From: Gemmatimonadaceae bacterium
Lineage (GTDB): Bacteria > Gemmatimonadota > Gemmatimonadetes > Gemmatimonadales > Gemmatimonadaceae
NCBI GenBank assembly: GCA_025928335.1
Contig: JAICJQ010000018.1
Coordinates: 1 to 36,729 of the forward strand
DNA length: 36,729 bases
Direction of reading: 5' to 3'
The notes beneath the pieces are model-generated. The model saw nothing but the letters and a program-made list of their open reading frames with translations. It was not told the origin of the DNA and searched no databases. Shown piece after piece: positions 9,182 through 17,610 of the stretch; position 1 is the stretch's first letter; each line of letters starts with the position of its first letter. The translations under genes and the position numbers were made by a program.

Positions 9182-10324
9182 ATGGCTAGCAATCGACTGC
9201 AAGAGCTTCACGACGCCGGCGTTTCGATTTGGCTCGACTTTATCGAGCGGAAAATGCTGCGCAATGGCGATCTCGATCGGCGGATTCGCGAGGATTGTCT
9301 GACGGGGATGACGTCGAACCCGACGATCTTCGAGAAGGCGCTCGCCGAGGGCAACACGTATGACGACCAGATCCGGTCCGTCGGCGGAGACTTCACGGCG
9401 ATGGAGCTCTTCGAGCTGATCGCGACGACCGATGTGCGCGACGCGTGCGACCATTTCCGCGGTGTGTACGACGAAGCGACCGGGTACGACGGCTACGTCT
9501 CCATCGAGGTGTCGCCGGGCGCGGCGAACGATGCGCAGGCGACGATTGCCGAGGCCACGCGTCTCTGGGCGACGGTCGATCGCCCGAACGCGTTCGTCAA
9601 GGTGCCAGGCACCGCCGAGGGCGCGAAGGCCGTGAGGCAGCTCATCGCGAACGGCATCAACATCAACATCACGCTGCTCTTCGCGATCGATGCCTACCGG
9701 GCGGTGATCGACGCCTACATGGCGGGGCTCGAGGCTCGCATCGCTGCCGGAAAGGACATCACGCACGTCCATTCCGTGGCGAGCTTCTTCGTGAGTCGCG
9801 TGGATACCGAAGTCGACAAGCGGCTCGACGCGGCGATCAAGGACGATCCGAGCCGCAAGCAGGAGCTCGACCAACTGCGCGGCAAGGCGGCGATTGCGAA
9901 CGCGAAGCTCGCGTACCGTCTCTTCCAGAACGAGATCGCGTCGCCACGCTGGAAGAAACTGGCGGAACAGGGCGCGAGCGTGCAGCGGCCGCTATGGGCG
10001 AGCACGAGCACCAAGAACCCGGCGTACCGCGACGTGATGTACGTCGAGCAGCTGATCGGACCCGACTCGGTGAACACGATGCCGCCCCAGACCATCGAGG
10101 CGTTTCGCGATCACGGCGTCGTGAAGCGCACCGTGGACGCCGGGGTCGACGAGGCGCAGCAGTTGATCGAAACGCTCCGACGCGAGGGAATCTCGATCGA
10201 CTCGGTGACGGACAAGTTGCTGACCGACGGCATCGCCAGCTTCCAAAAGTCGTTCGATGAGCTGATCGGCGGTCTTCAGAAAAAGACCAAAGCGCTGGGG
10301 AAGGAGCTGGTCGAGAGCCACTAA
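9182..10324 (+). CDS. tal: Transaldolase
   Basis: A cytosolic pentose-phosphate enzyme that moves a dihydroxyacetone unit between sugar phosphates. The ATG at 9182 is chosen because GAGGA (9169-9173) lies 8 nt upstream; GTG/ATG at 9158/9161 lie before that site. The 380-residue length fits the longer transaldolase type of actinobacteria and cyanobacteria rather than the 316-residue E. coli form. Recognisable elements are GVSIWLDFIER, LTGMTSNPTIFEKA, GYVSIEVSP, NAFVKVPGT with the Schiff-base lysine, and ININITLLFAIDAY, then VASFFVSRVDTEVDKRL. It is the first gene of a run of central-carbon genes on the same strand; pyruvate kinase follows after 33 nt. Confidence 0.95.
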   Translation: MASNRLQELHDAGVSIWLDFIERKMLRNGDLDRRIREDCLTGMTSNPTIFEKALAEGNTYDDQIRSVGGDFTAMELFELIATTDVRDACDHFRGVYDEATGYDGYVSIEVSPGAANDAQATIAEATRLWATVDRPNAFVKVPGTAEGAKAVRQLIANGININITLLFAIDAYRAVIDAYMAGLEARIAAGKDITHVHSVASFFVSRVDTEVDKRLDAAIKDDPSRKQELDQLRGKAAIANAKLAYRLFQNEIASPRWKKLAEQGASVQRPLWASTSTKNPAYRDVMYVEQLIGPDSVNTMPPQTIEAFRDHGVVKRTVDAGVDEAQQLIETLRREGISIDSVTDKLLTDGIASFQKSFDELIGGLQKKTKALGKELVESH

Positions 10325-10357
10325 CGATAAACGCCTCTCTCCCTTCACCGAACTTCC

Positions 10358-11761
10358 TTGCATTACTGTCGAACAAAAATCGTCTGCACGTTAGGTCCCG
10401 CCACCGCGACGCGCGAAGCGATCAGATCGCTCGTCGACGCGGGGCTGAACGTTGCCCGAATCAACTTCTCGCACAGCACGCACGAGCAGCACGCTGAAAC
10501 GATCGCCATGGTCCGGTCCGTGGCCGAGTCGTGCGGACGCCCGATTGCGATCCTCGGGGACCTGCAAGGTCCAAAGATCCGCATCGGCGATCTCTCAACA
10601 TCTCGCGAGCTCGCGGACGGCAGCGACATCGTCCTGATTCCCGAGGGATTGGAGCGGGGTGATGAGGTGCCCGTCACATACGAGAAGCTCGCCGATGACG
10701 TGCATGTCGGCGACCGGCTGCTCATCAACGACGGGCTGATCGACCTGATCGTGCTCGAGGTCGAGAAACCGCGCGTCGTCGCCCGCGTGCTCCACGGCGG
10801 CGAAATGAGCAGCCACAAAGGCATCAACCTGCCCGGCATTCAGGTTTCTGCGCCCTCGATCACGGCAAAGGATCGCGAGGACATCGCGTTTGCCGTGGAG
10901 CAGGATCTCGAGTATCTCGCGCTCAGCTTCGTCCGCCGGGCACAGGATATCGCCGAGCTGCGCGCGATGATTCCGAAATCGATGCTCATCGTCGCCAAGA
11001 TCGAAAAGGATTCGGCGCTGGCGAACATCGAATCCATCGTCAGCACGTCTGACGGCGTGATGGTGGCACGAGGCGACCTGGGTGTCGAATTACCGTTCGA
11101 GGAGGTGCCCTATGCGCAAAAACGGATCATCGGCCTGTGCAATAGGCTGGGCCGCCCGGTAATCACGGCGACGCAGATGCTCGAGTCCATGATCACGCAT
11201 CCGCGGCCGACGCGCGCCGAAGCCAGCGACGTCGCCAACGCGATTCTGGACGGCACGGACGCCGTGATGCTCTCGGCCGAGACCGCGGCAGGCCAGTACC
11301 CACGATTGGCCGTCGAGGCGATGAGCCGGATCATTTCCGAGATCGAGAGCAAGCCGCAGCATTGGCAACGCGAGGACCGGCGTCGGTTGGAGCAGGCCGT
11401 ATCCACCGAGTTCGCAATCGCCGCGGCAAGTAGCGCGGCGGTGCAAATGCTCAACGCGCCGGTGCTGATCGTGTTCACCAAGAGCGGCTTCAGCGCGCGC
11501 ATCGTGGCGTCGCATCGTCCGAGCGTCCCAATTCTCGTCCTGACCGACGTACCGCGGACGTACCGCCAGCTGGCGATGGTCTGGGGTGTGGTCCCCGAGC
11601 TCGTCCCGCACTGCAACACCTACGACGAGATGGTTCGCCTCGCGCTCGCCGCCGTCGAGAAGCGTGGACTGGCACGATCCGGAGACCGCGTCGTCGTCAC
11701 CGCCGGCGTCCCGTTCGACGTCCCCGGAACCACGAATCTGCTGAAGGTCGAGACCGTGTAA
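10358..11761 (+). CDS. pyk: Pyruvate kinase
   Basis: Last step of glycolysis (phosphoenolpyruvate plus ADP to pyruvate plus ATP), 467 residues, close to the usual bacterial length. The family start RTKIVCTLGPA is intact. Further motifs are RINFSHST, GDLQGPKIRIG, LIVAKIEKDSAL with the catalytic lysine, VMVARGDLGVELP, and ATQMLESMI with RPTRAEASDVANA. The C-terminal regulatory domain runs from about residue 340. The only possible start is a TTG at 10358: an in-frame stop lies at 10328-10330, and no ATG or GTG precedes the conserved RTKIV. No Shine-Dalgarno site is visible. The stop overlaps the next start by one base (TAATG at 11759-11763), so translation is probably coupled. Confidence 0.95.
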   Translation: MHYCRTKIVCTLGPATATREAIRSLVDAGLNVARINFSHSTHEQHAETIAMVRSVAESCGRPIAILGDLQGPKIRIGDLSTSRELADGSDIVLIPEGLERGDEVPVTYEKLADDVHVGDRLLINDGLIDLIVLEVEKPRVVARVLHGGEMSSHKGINLPGIQVSAPSITAKDREDIAFAVEQDLEYLALSFVRRAQDIAELRAMIPKSMLIVAKIEKDSALANIESIVSTSDGVMVARGDLGVELPFEEVPYAQKRIIGLCNRLGRPVITATQMLESMITHPRPTRAEASDVANAILDGTDAVMLSAETAAGQYPRLAVEAMSRIISEIESKPQHWQREDRRRLEQAVSTEFAIAAASSAAVQMLNAPVLIVFTKSGFSARIVASHRPSVPILVLTDVPRTYRQLAMVWGVVPELVPHCNTYDEMVRLALAAVEKRGLARSGDRVVVTAGVPFDVPGTTNLLKVETV

Positions 11762-12540
11762 TGAAGCTGACCTTCCTCGGCACCGGAACGAGCTTCGGAG
11801 TGCCGAAGATCGGTTGCCATTGTGAGGTCTGCCGGTCGCCCGATCCGCGCGACAAGCGAACGCGTGTCGGGGCAGTGGTGGAGAGCAACAGAGGAACGCG
11901 GCTCCTCATCGACACGCCGCCCGAGCTTCGGCTCCAACTGATCGCGGCTGGCATCGATCGTGTGGACGCCGTGGCGTTCACCCACCAGCATGCCGATCAC
12001 ACCCACGGGATCGACGACCTCCGCGCGATTACGACGAATCGCGAGGCGCCGATGCCGATCTACGGGCCGGCCGATACGATACGCGACCTCGAGCACAAGT
12101 TTCGATACATTTTCGACACCAAAATGCGGCCCCTTCCTGGAACGTCGAAGCCGGAGGGGACGGCGCACATCGTCGAACCGGGACAGGCTTTCGACATCGC
12201 GGACATGCACGTCATTCCGGTCAGCGTTCCCCACGGTGCTGTCACAGTCTTTGCATATCGCATCGGGCCGCTCGCCTACGTCACCGACGCCAAGTCGCTG
12301 CCGCCGGCGGCGCTCGACGTACTGCGCGGCGCCAACGTGCTCGTGATCAACGCGCTGTTTCGAACGGAGCATCCGACACATCTCAGCATCCCCGAGGCGG
12401 TGAGCGCGGCCCGCGAAATCGGCGCCGAGCGGACGTACCTGACGCATCTCACACACGACAACCTGCACGCGGATCTCGAGGCGGAGCTGCCTCGTGGCGT
12501 GATGCCGGCGTTCGATGGCCTGACCGTTCGCCTTGATTGA
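11761..12540 (+). CDS. MBL-fold metal-dependent hydrolase (PhnP-like)
   Basis: A 259-residue metallo-beta-lactamase-fold hydrolase. The opening MKLTFLGTGTSFGVPKIGC followed by CHCEVC is typical of the PhnP-like subgroup, in which the cysteines bind a structural zinc. The active site HxHxDH appears as THQHADHTHGID at about residues 76-87; further ligands are likely the His in SVPHGAV, the Asp in YVTDAKS and the His in YLTHLTHD. PhnP is a cyclic phosphodiesterase of phosphonate breakdown, but no phn genes are present. Here the gene is fused by a one-base stop/start overlap to pyk and followed 4 nt later by pgi, so a housekeeping phosphodiesterase role is more likely. The substrate is unknown. 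Confidence 0.88.
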   Translation: MKLTFLGTGTSFGVPKIGCHCEVCRSPDPRDKRTRVGAVVESNRGTRLLIDTPPELRLQLIAAGIDRVDAVAFTHQHADHTHGIDDLRAITTNREAPMPIYGPADTIRDLEHKFRYIFDTKMRPLPGTSKPEGTAHIVEPGQAFDIADMHVIPVSVPHGAVTVFAYRIGPLAYVTDAKSLPPAALDVLRGANVLVINALFRTEHPTHLSIPEAVSAAREIGAERTYLTHLTHDNLHADLEAELPRGVMPAFDGLTVRLD

Positions 12541-12544
12541 TCCC

Positions 12545-13936
12545 ATGACAATTTCGCTCGACTACTCGAACATGATGGGCGACATCGTCGCCGGCGGCGT
12601 GTCCGCGGACGATTGGCGCGGGGCAACGAACAACTTCTCGACGGTTCGCGCCGGTTTCGAGCGGCGCCGCGCCGCCGGTGAGCTCGGGTTTCTCTCGCTT
12701 CCGACCGACGCGTTGCTCCACCGGCAATCGACCGATTTCGCGGCGCGGGTTCGCGGCCGCTTCGACGACGTCGTGGTGCTCGGCATCGGCGGCTCGGCGC
12801 TCGGACCGATCGCGCTTCGCACGGCGCTGCTCGCTCCAGCGTGGAATTCGCTCTCCAACGAGCAGCGCGGCGGACAACCGCGTCTTCACGTTCTCGACAA
12901 CGTCGATCCGCATACGATCGGCGCGTTGCTCGGCCGACTGTCGTTGGAGCGGTCGCTGTTCGTCGTGATCTCGAAGTCGGGCGGGACCGCCGAGACGATG
13001 GCGCAGTACCTGGTCGTGCGCGAACGACTGACGGCTGCAACGAAGGACGCGAAGGAACATCTCGTCTTCGTGACCGATCCGGCGAAGGGTGCGCTGCGTG
13101 AGATTGCGAAGGCGGAGCGCATTCCAGCCCTCGATATCCCGCCTGCCGTTGGCGGTCGGTTCAGCGTGCTCACACCGGTCGGGGTTTTACCCGCGGCGCT
13201 CGTCGGCATCGATACCAAAGCGCTGCTAGCCGGAGCGGCGGAGCTAGCCGGCAAGTGCGCCGGCACCGAGCTCACATCGAACCCGGCGGGGCTCTTCGCC
13301 ACACTCGAATATCTCGCTGACACAAAACTCGGGCGCCACATCCACGTGTTGATGCCGTACGCGGACCCGTTGCGAGACCTGGCCGATTGGTATGTGCAGC
13401 TGTGGGCGGAAAGTTTGGGAAAGCATCGCTCGCCCGCTGATGGCGGCGTCGGCCCGACTCCATTCGGGGCGCTCGGCGCGACCGATCAGCACAGCAAAGT
13501 CCAGCTCTTCATGGAAGGGCCGCCGGACAAAACGGTGACGTTCATTGCCGTCCGCGAGCTCGGGTCCGACATCGTCATTCCGCGGTTACATTCCGACGTG
13601 AAGGAGCTCGGCTATCTTGGCGGGCATCGCCTTGGCGAACTGCTCTCGATCGAGCAACGGGCCACGGCCGGCGCGTTGGCGCGCCGGGGCCGGCCCAACA
13701 TGACAATTCACATCGATCGCGTGGATGCCCATCATTTGGGCGCGTTATTCATGCTCCTCGAGATCGCGACGATCTACGCCGGGGAACTGTACGGCGTAAA
13801 CCCGCTCGACCAACCAGGGGTCGAGCTGGGCAAGCAGTTCACCTACGCGATGTTGGGCCGGGCGGACGCAGAGCAGGCCCGACAGGAATGGAACCTGCTT
13901 CCAAAACCGGACGCCCGTTACAGTTGGGGGAGCTAG
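12545..13936 (+). CDS. pgi: Glucose-6-phosphate isomerase
   Basis: Interconverts glucose-6-phosphate and fructose-6-phosphate. The protein is 463 residues, the shorter bacterial type. Sugar-phosphate-binding motifs are LGIGGSALGP, FVVISKSGGTAETM and FVTDPAKG. Later elements are GGRFSVLTPVG, VLMPYADPL and WAESLGK, then the conserved QHSKVQLFMEGP with its catalytic-region His, and VNPLDQPGVELGK near the end. The ATG at 12545 is chosen, since the TTG at 12533 would overlap the MBL gene; there is no good Shine-Dalgarno site, which suggests coupling to the gene just before. It lies between pyk and the aldolase gene. Confidence 0.95.
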   Translation: MTISLDYSNMMGDIVAGGVSADDWRGATNNFSTVRAGFERRRAAGELGFLSLPTDALLHRQSTDFAARVRGRFDDVVVLGIGGSALGPIALRTALLAPAWNSLSNEQRGGQPRLHVLDNVDPHTIGALLGRLSLERSLFVVISKSGGTAETMAQYLVVRERLTAATKDAKEHLVFVTDPAKGALREIAKAERIPALDIPPAVGGRFSVLTPVGVLPAALVGIDTKALLAGAAELAGKCAGTELTSNPAGLFATLEYLADTKLGRHIHVLMPYADPLRDLADWYVQLWAESLGKHRSPADGGVGPTPFGALGATDQHSKVQLFMEGPPDKTVTFIAVRELGSDIVIPRLHSDVKELGYLGGHRLGELLSIEQRATAGALARRGRPNMTIHIDRVDAHHLGALFMLLEIATIYAGELYGVNPLDQPGVELGKQFTYAMLGRADAEQARQEWNLLPKPDARYSWGS

Positions 13937-13988
13937 GGGGGCGGGGAGCCGTTGCGCGTTCGCCGGGATGACGGCAAGGTAGGGCAGG

Positions 13989-14016
13989 AGGCAGCCTCCA
14001 TTGGGGGACGCTGCCT
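13989..14016 (+). repeat. Short hairpin upstream of the aldolase gene
   Basis: AGGCAGC (13989-13995) and GCTGCCT (14010-14016) are perfect reverse complements, and inner CTCC/GGGG can extend the stem. It sits 25 nt before the aldolase start, in the longest gap of the carbon cluster. There is no T-run, so an mRNA leader hairpin is more likely than a terminator. Confidence 0.35.
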
Positions 14017-14041
14017 GAGACCATGGACCCCTGAAGGCTCA

Positions 14042-15448
14042 ATGGACAAGATCGAAACTCTGAACTCGCTGTTCGGCGGAAATGTTGTCGTGCGCGACGG
14101 TAAGGTCTCCGTGTCGAATCCCGCTGCCCTCGCCGGGCCGGCGATGGACCGTCTCGTGGACGCCGCTGTGTTTGCGGAGCAGGACGAACGGGACCATGCA
14201 CGCTGGTTGATCTGGGAAATCGGTCAAGAGGTCGGTGTTCGAGCCGCGTCGATTCACGACCTCTACATGGCCCGCGGCCGCGGCGAGACGCACGGATTCA
14301 CCGTGCCGGCGATCAACGTCCGGGGGATGGCCTACGACACCGCACGTTCGATATTCCGAACGGCGATCAAGCTGAACGCCGGTGCGTTCATTCTGGAGAT
14401 CGCCCGCTCGGAGATCGCGTACACCGATCAGCGGCCGGGTGAGTATGTCGCGGTCATGTTGGGAGCGGCGCTGCGTGAGGGCTTCCGCGGCCCCGTGTTC
14501 ATCCAGGGCGATCACTTTCAGGTGAACGCAAAGAAGTTCGCCGCCGACGCGAAGACCGAAGTGGACGCCGTGAAGGCGTTGGCGCGCGAAGCGATCGCGG
14601 CCGGCTTCTACAACATCGATATCGACACGTCGACGCTCGTCGACATCTCGAAGCCGACGCTGGACGAACAGCAGGAGCTCAACTTCACGGTGGGGATCGA
14701 CATCCTGTCCGAAGTGCGGGCGCACGAGCCGCCGGGGATAACAATTTCAGTGGGCGGAGAGATCGGGGAGGTCGGCACGCAAAACAGCACGGTCGAAGAG
14801 CTGCGCGCCTACATGGATGGTTTCAATCGGAACCTGCCGCGCGGCGCGGCCGGCTTGTCGAAGATCAGCGTGCAGTCGGGGACCTCGCACGGCGGCGTCG
14901 TGCTGCCGGACGGTTCGATCGCCGATGTAAAGCTCGACCTCGACACGCTGGAGCGATTGTCGAAGGTCGCACGCGACGAGTATGGCTTGGCTGGTGCCGT
15001 GCAGCATGGCGCATCGACGCTTCCTGATACGGCATTCCACAATTTCCCAAAGCGGGAGACGGCGGAGATTCATCTCGCGACGAATTTCCAGAACATGATG
15101 TACGATCATCTTCCGGCCGAGCTGCGGTCGAAGATCTACGAGTGGCTTCGTGAGAACGCGAAGGACGAACGGAAGGCCTCGGATTCCGACGAGCAGTTCT
15201 TTTACAAGACTCGGAAGAAGGCCCTCGGACCGTTCAAGCGGCAGATGTGGGACCTCCCCGCGAACGTCAAGGCGACGTTGGCTGCAGCCTACGACGAAAA
15301 GTTCACGTTTTTGTTCAATCAGTTGGCGATCGGTAACACCGCCGCTATCGTGTCGAGATTCGTGAAAGTCCAGCCCGTTCGACGGCAGGATCCGTCCGAA
15401 GCCGCGGGCGTTGCCGCGGCGCCCGACGACGCCGACCTGAGCGACTAA
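14042..15448 (+). CDS. fba: Class II fructose-bisphosphate aldolase, long form
   Basis: Predicted zinc-dependent aldolase of glycolysis/gluconeogenesis. The ATG at 14042 has GAAGG about 8 nt upstream. Class II signatures are GFTVPAINVRG, FIQGDHFQVN (a metal-ligand His region), NIDIDTSTLVD, VGGEIGEVGTQNST, SVQSGTSHGG and AVQHGASTLPDTAF. At 468 residues it is well over the usual 280-360. The extra length comes from an N-terminal extension of about 70 residues and from the region after the conserved core (residues about 340-468), which ends in an Ala/Asp-rich tail. A tagatose-bisphosphate-type substrate cannot be excluded, but the pgi/pyk/tal context favours fructose-1,6-bisphosphate. Confidence 0.87.
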   Translation: MDKIETLNSLFGGNVVVRDGKVSVSNPAALAGPAMDRLVDAAVFAEQDERDHARWLIWEIGQEVGVRAASIHDLYMARGRGETHGFTVPAINVRGMAYDTARSIFRTAIKLNAGAFILEIARSEIAYTDQRPGEYVAVMLGAALREGFRGPVFIQGDHFQVNAKKFAADAKTEVDAVKALAREAIAAGFYNIDIDTSTLVDISKPTLDEQQELNFTVGIDILSEVRAHEPPGITISVGGEIGEVGTQNSTVEELRAYMDGFNRNLPRGAAGLSKISVQSGTSHGGVVLPDGSIADVKLDLDTLERLSKVARDEYGLAGAVQHGASTLPDTAFHNFPKRETAEIHLATNFQNMMYDHLPAELRSKIYEWLRENAKDERKASDSDEQFFYKTRKKALGPFKRQMWDLPANVKATLAAAYDEKFTFLFNQLAIGNTAAIVSRFVKVQPVRRQDPSEAAGVAAAPDDADLSD

Positions 15449-15460
15449 GCGAGGTAGGAC

Positions 15461-16087
15461 GTGAGCTTGCCGGTGAGCAGCGCCGCCCGCTCGAGTGTTG
15501 AAGCCCTGTGGCTGGAGACGCTCGGCACCCTTTGCGATCGCGTCGCACACGAGGTCAAGGGTGCGCTGAACGGTGTCGTGGTGAACATCGAGGTCGTGCG
15601 GTCGCGGAGCGGAAAGCCGGACGTCGCCGGAGCCTCGCTCCATCAATTTGCCGAATCGGCGGCGGGCCAGCTTGATGCGGTGATCGCGATGACCGAAGCG
15701 ATGCTCATGCTGACGCGGCCGCCGCGGAGGCCGCTCAACCTTGCTCAGACGGCCCGAAACGTCGAGGCGCTGATCGGCGCGGCGGCTCGGGCCGATGACA
15801 AGCGGGTAGAGATGCGAGGGATCGTAGACGCGCTCGGGTCCACTTCGGCGGACGCGGATGTCGCGAGGCTGGTGATTGGCGCGGCGTTCATCGCCGCAGT
15901 GGATGCATCGTCGGCCGTCGTGTGCAGTGGGACGCACGCCGCGGACGCCGCCGTGCTCGGCTGGGACTGTGAGGGGACTGAGGGTGCATCCCCTTCGATC
16001 GATTCGGCGGTGCTCTCGCTCGCGGCCTCGGAGGGCATCGAAGTCCAAGGTGACGGTTCGAGGCTGTCCATTACCTTTCCTCGGTGA
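15461..16087 (+). CDS. Histidine-kinase-like phosphotransfer protein with degenerate ATPase domain
   Basis: A 208-residue cytosolic protein starting at GTG 15461 after GAGGTAGG. Residues about 14-95 look like a two-helix dimerisation/phosphotransfer hairpin with an H-box-like segment VAHEVKGALNGVVVNIEVV (His30). The C-terminal part ends like a kinase ATPase domain (VLSLAASEGIEVQ, then LSITFPR). However, the asparagines of the N box are replaced (ARLVIGAAFIAAVDA), no glycine-rich G boxes are seen, and the domain is short. This architecture recalls ChpT or Spo0B phosphotransferases rather than an active kinase. It has no sensor domain or membrane segment. It lies 21 nt before an NtrC-type regulator, its likely partner. 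Confidence 0.65.
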   Translation: MSLPVSSAARSSVEALWLETLGTLCDRVAHEVKGALNGVVVNIEVVRSRSGKPDVAGASLHQFAESAAGQLDAVIAMTEAMLMLTRPPRRPLNLAQTARNVEALIGAAARADDKRVEMRGIVDALGSTSADADVARLVIGAAFIAAVDASSAVVCSGTHAADAAVLGWDCEGTEGASPSIDSAVLSLAASEGIEVQGDGSRLSITFPR

Positions 16088-16108
16088 TCCGAGGCTGACA
16101 GAGAGCGC

Positions 16109-17593
16109 ATGAAGCACGAAAAAGCCAAAATTCTCATTGCCGACGACGAACAGGCCATCACGGCCGGACTGAGCGCAATTCTCGCCGACGAGGGCTACGC
16201 GATCGACATCGCCCCCGACGGACAGAAGGCGCTCGAACGGCTCAGCGAGGACCGCTACGGCGTGATCCTGGCCGATCTCAAAATGCCGAAGCTGGACGGC
16301 TTGAGCCTGCTTCGAGAGCTCCAGTCCAAGCAGATCCCCACCGAGTGCATCATCATCACCGGCCAGGCGACGGTCGACTCGGCCGTGCAGGCGATGCAGC
16401 AGGGTGCGTACGACTACATCGAGAAGCCGCTCAACGCCGACAAGTTGAATCGCCTCAAAGCGCTCATTCCGAAGGCGCTCGAGAAGTTCAACGTGCAGCA
16501 GAAGAATCGCGAGCTGACGTCACGCCTCGAGGGGCTGACGCATTACGGCGAGCTTACCGGACAATCGGAAGCGATGCGCAGCGTCTACCAGATCATCGAC
16601 GCCGTCGCGCCGTCGAACGCGAGCGTGCTGATTCTCGGGGAGTCGGGAACGGGAAAAGAACTGGTCGCGCGCGCGGTGCACTCGAAGAGCGAACGGTCGA
16701 AGGGGCCGTTCTTCGCCCTCAACTGCGCGGCGCTGCCGAAAGAAATCCTCGAGAACGAGTTGTTCGGCCACGAGAAGGGTGCATTTACGGGTTCGACCAA
16801 CGAGAAGCCGGGTGCGTTCGAGATGGCGAGCGGCGGAACGATCTTTCTCGACGAAGTGGCCGAGATGTCGCCGGACATTCAGGTCAAGCTTTTGCGCGCG
16901 CTCGAGACCAGGCAGGTTCGGCGGTTGGGCGGCAAGAAGGAAATCTCCGTCGACATTCGCATCGTCGCGGCGACCAACAAGGATTTGCAAAAAGCGATCG
17001 CCGAAACCGAGCTGCGCGAGGACCTGTATTATCGCTTGGCGGTCGTCGAGATCGTCCTGCCGCCGCTGCGCGAGCGGACCGACGACATCAAGCTCCTCGC
17101 GGACGAATTCCTTCAGCGCTATGCGGGTCAAAACGGCAAACAGATCACTGATTTCGAGGCCGCGGCCTGGGATTGGATTCTCTCGTACCATTGGCCGGGG
17201 AACGTCCGCGAGTTGAAGAATGCCGTCGAGCGGTCCGTCATCATGGCGCGCGGAGAAACGATCAGCGTGACTGACATCATGCCGCGCCACCTGCGCGCGG
17301 CCGGAGAAGTTCCTACGTCGGTTACGATCCAAGTCGGGTCGTCGGTCCACGACGCGCGGCGGCAGCTCACGCTGCGCACCCTCGCCTCGACCGGCGGCGA
17401 TCTTGTTCGGACTGCCAAGCTCCTCGGCACGTCAGTGGACGAGGTTCGCCGCGATGTGCTGGGACTGCTCGACGGCGTTCCGGCGGATGGAGGGGGCGAG
17501 GAGTTGAGCAATGGAAAGCACCCGGCGGCTGACGTCCTACCGACGGCTCGACCAGCGGCTCCGCCGAAAAAGCCGTTACCCAAAAAGCGATAA
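16109..17593 (+). CDS. NtrC-family sigma-54-dependent response regulator
   Basis: A 494-residue transcription activator in three parts. The receiver domain (about 5-120) has the acidic pair D12/D13, phosphoacceptor D56 (ILADLKMPKLDG) and a KP pair in YIEKPL. The AAA+ domain (about 148-385) has Walker A GESGTGKE, the sigma-54 contact loop as GAFTGS, Walker B GGTIFLDEVAE, and R-finger region LREDLYYRL with WPGNVREL. The C-terminal Fis-like helix-turn-helix (about 415-460) has TLASTGGDLVRTAKLLGTS. A Pro/Lys-rich tail follows. The last position of the sigma-54 loop is Ser instead of the usual Ala. The upstream phosphotransferase-like gene is the probable phosphate donor. Targets are unknown. Confidence 0.93.
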   Translation: MKHEKAKILIADDEQAITAGLSAILADEGYAIDIAPDGQKALERLSEDRYGVILADLKMPKLDGLSLLRELQSKQIPTECIIITGQATVDSAVQAMQQGAYDYIEKPLNADKLNRLKALIPKALEKFNVQQKNRELTSRLEGLTHYGELTGQSEAMRSVYQIIDAVAPSNASVLILGESGTGKELVARAVHSKSERSKGPFFALNCAALPKEILENELFGHEKGAFTGSTNEKPGAFEMASGGTIFLDEVAEMSPDIQVKLLRALETRQVRRLGGKKEISVDIRIVAATNKDLQKAIAETELREDLYYRLAVVEIVLPPLRERTDDIKLLADEFLQRYAGQNGKQITDFEAAAWDWILSYHWPGNVRELKNAVERSVIMARGETISVTDIMPRHLRAAGEVPTSVTIQVGSSVHDARRQLTLRTLASTGGDLVRTAKLLGTSVDEVRRDVLGLLDGVPADGGGEELSNGKHPAADVLPTARPAAPPKKPLPKKR

Positions 17594-17610
17594 CGATGAG
17601 GAAGGGAAAC

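Noticed and set aside
14747-16117. Long minus-strand open frame opposite the aldolase and kinase-like genes
   Set aside because: Antisense shadow; the forward products have recognisable motifs.
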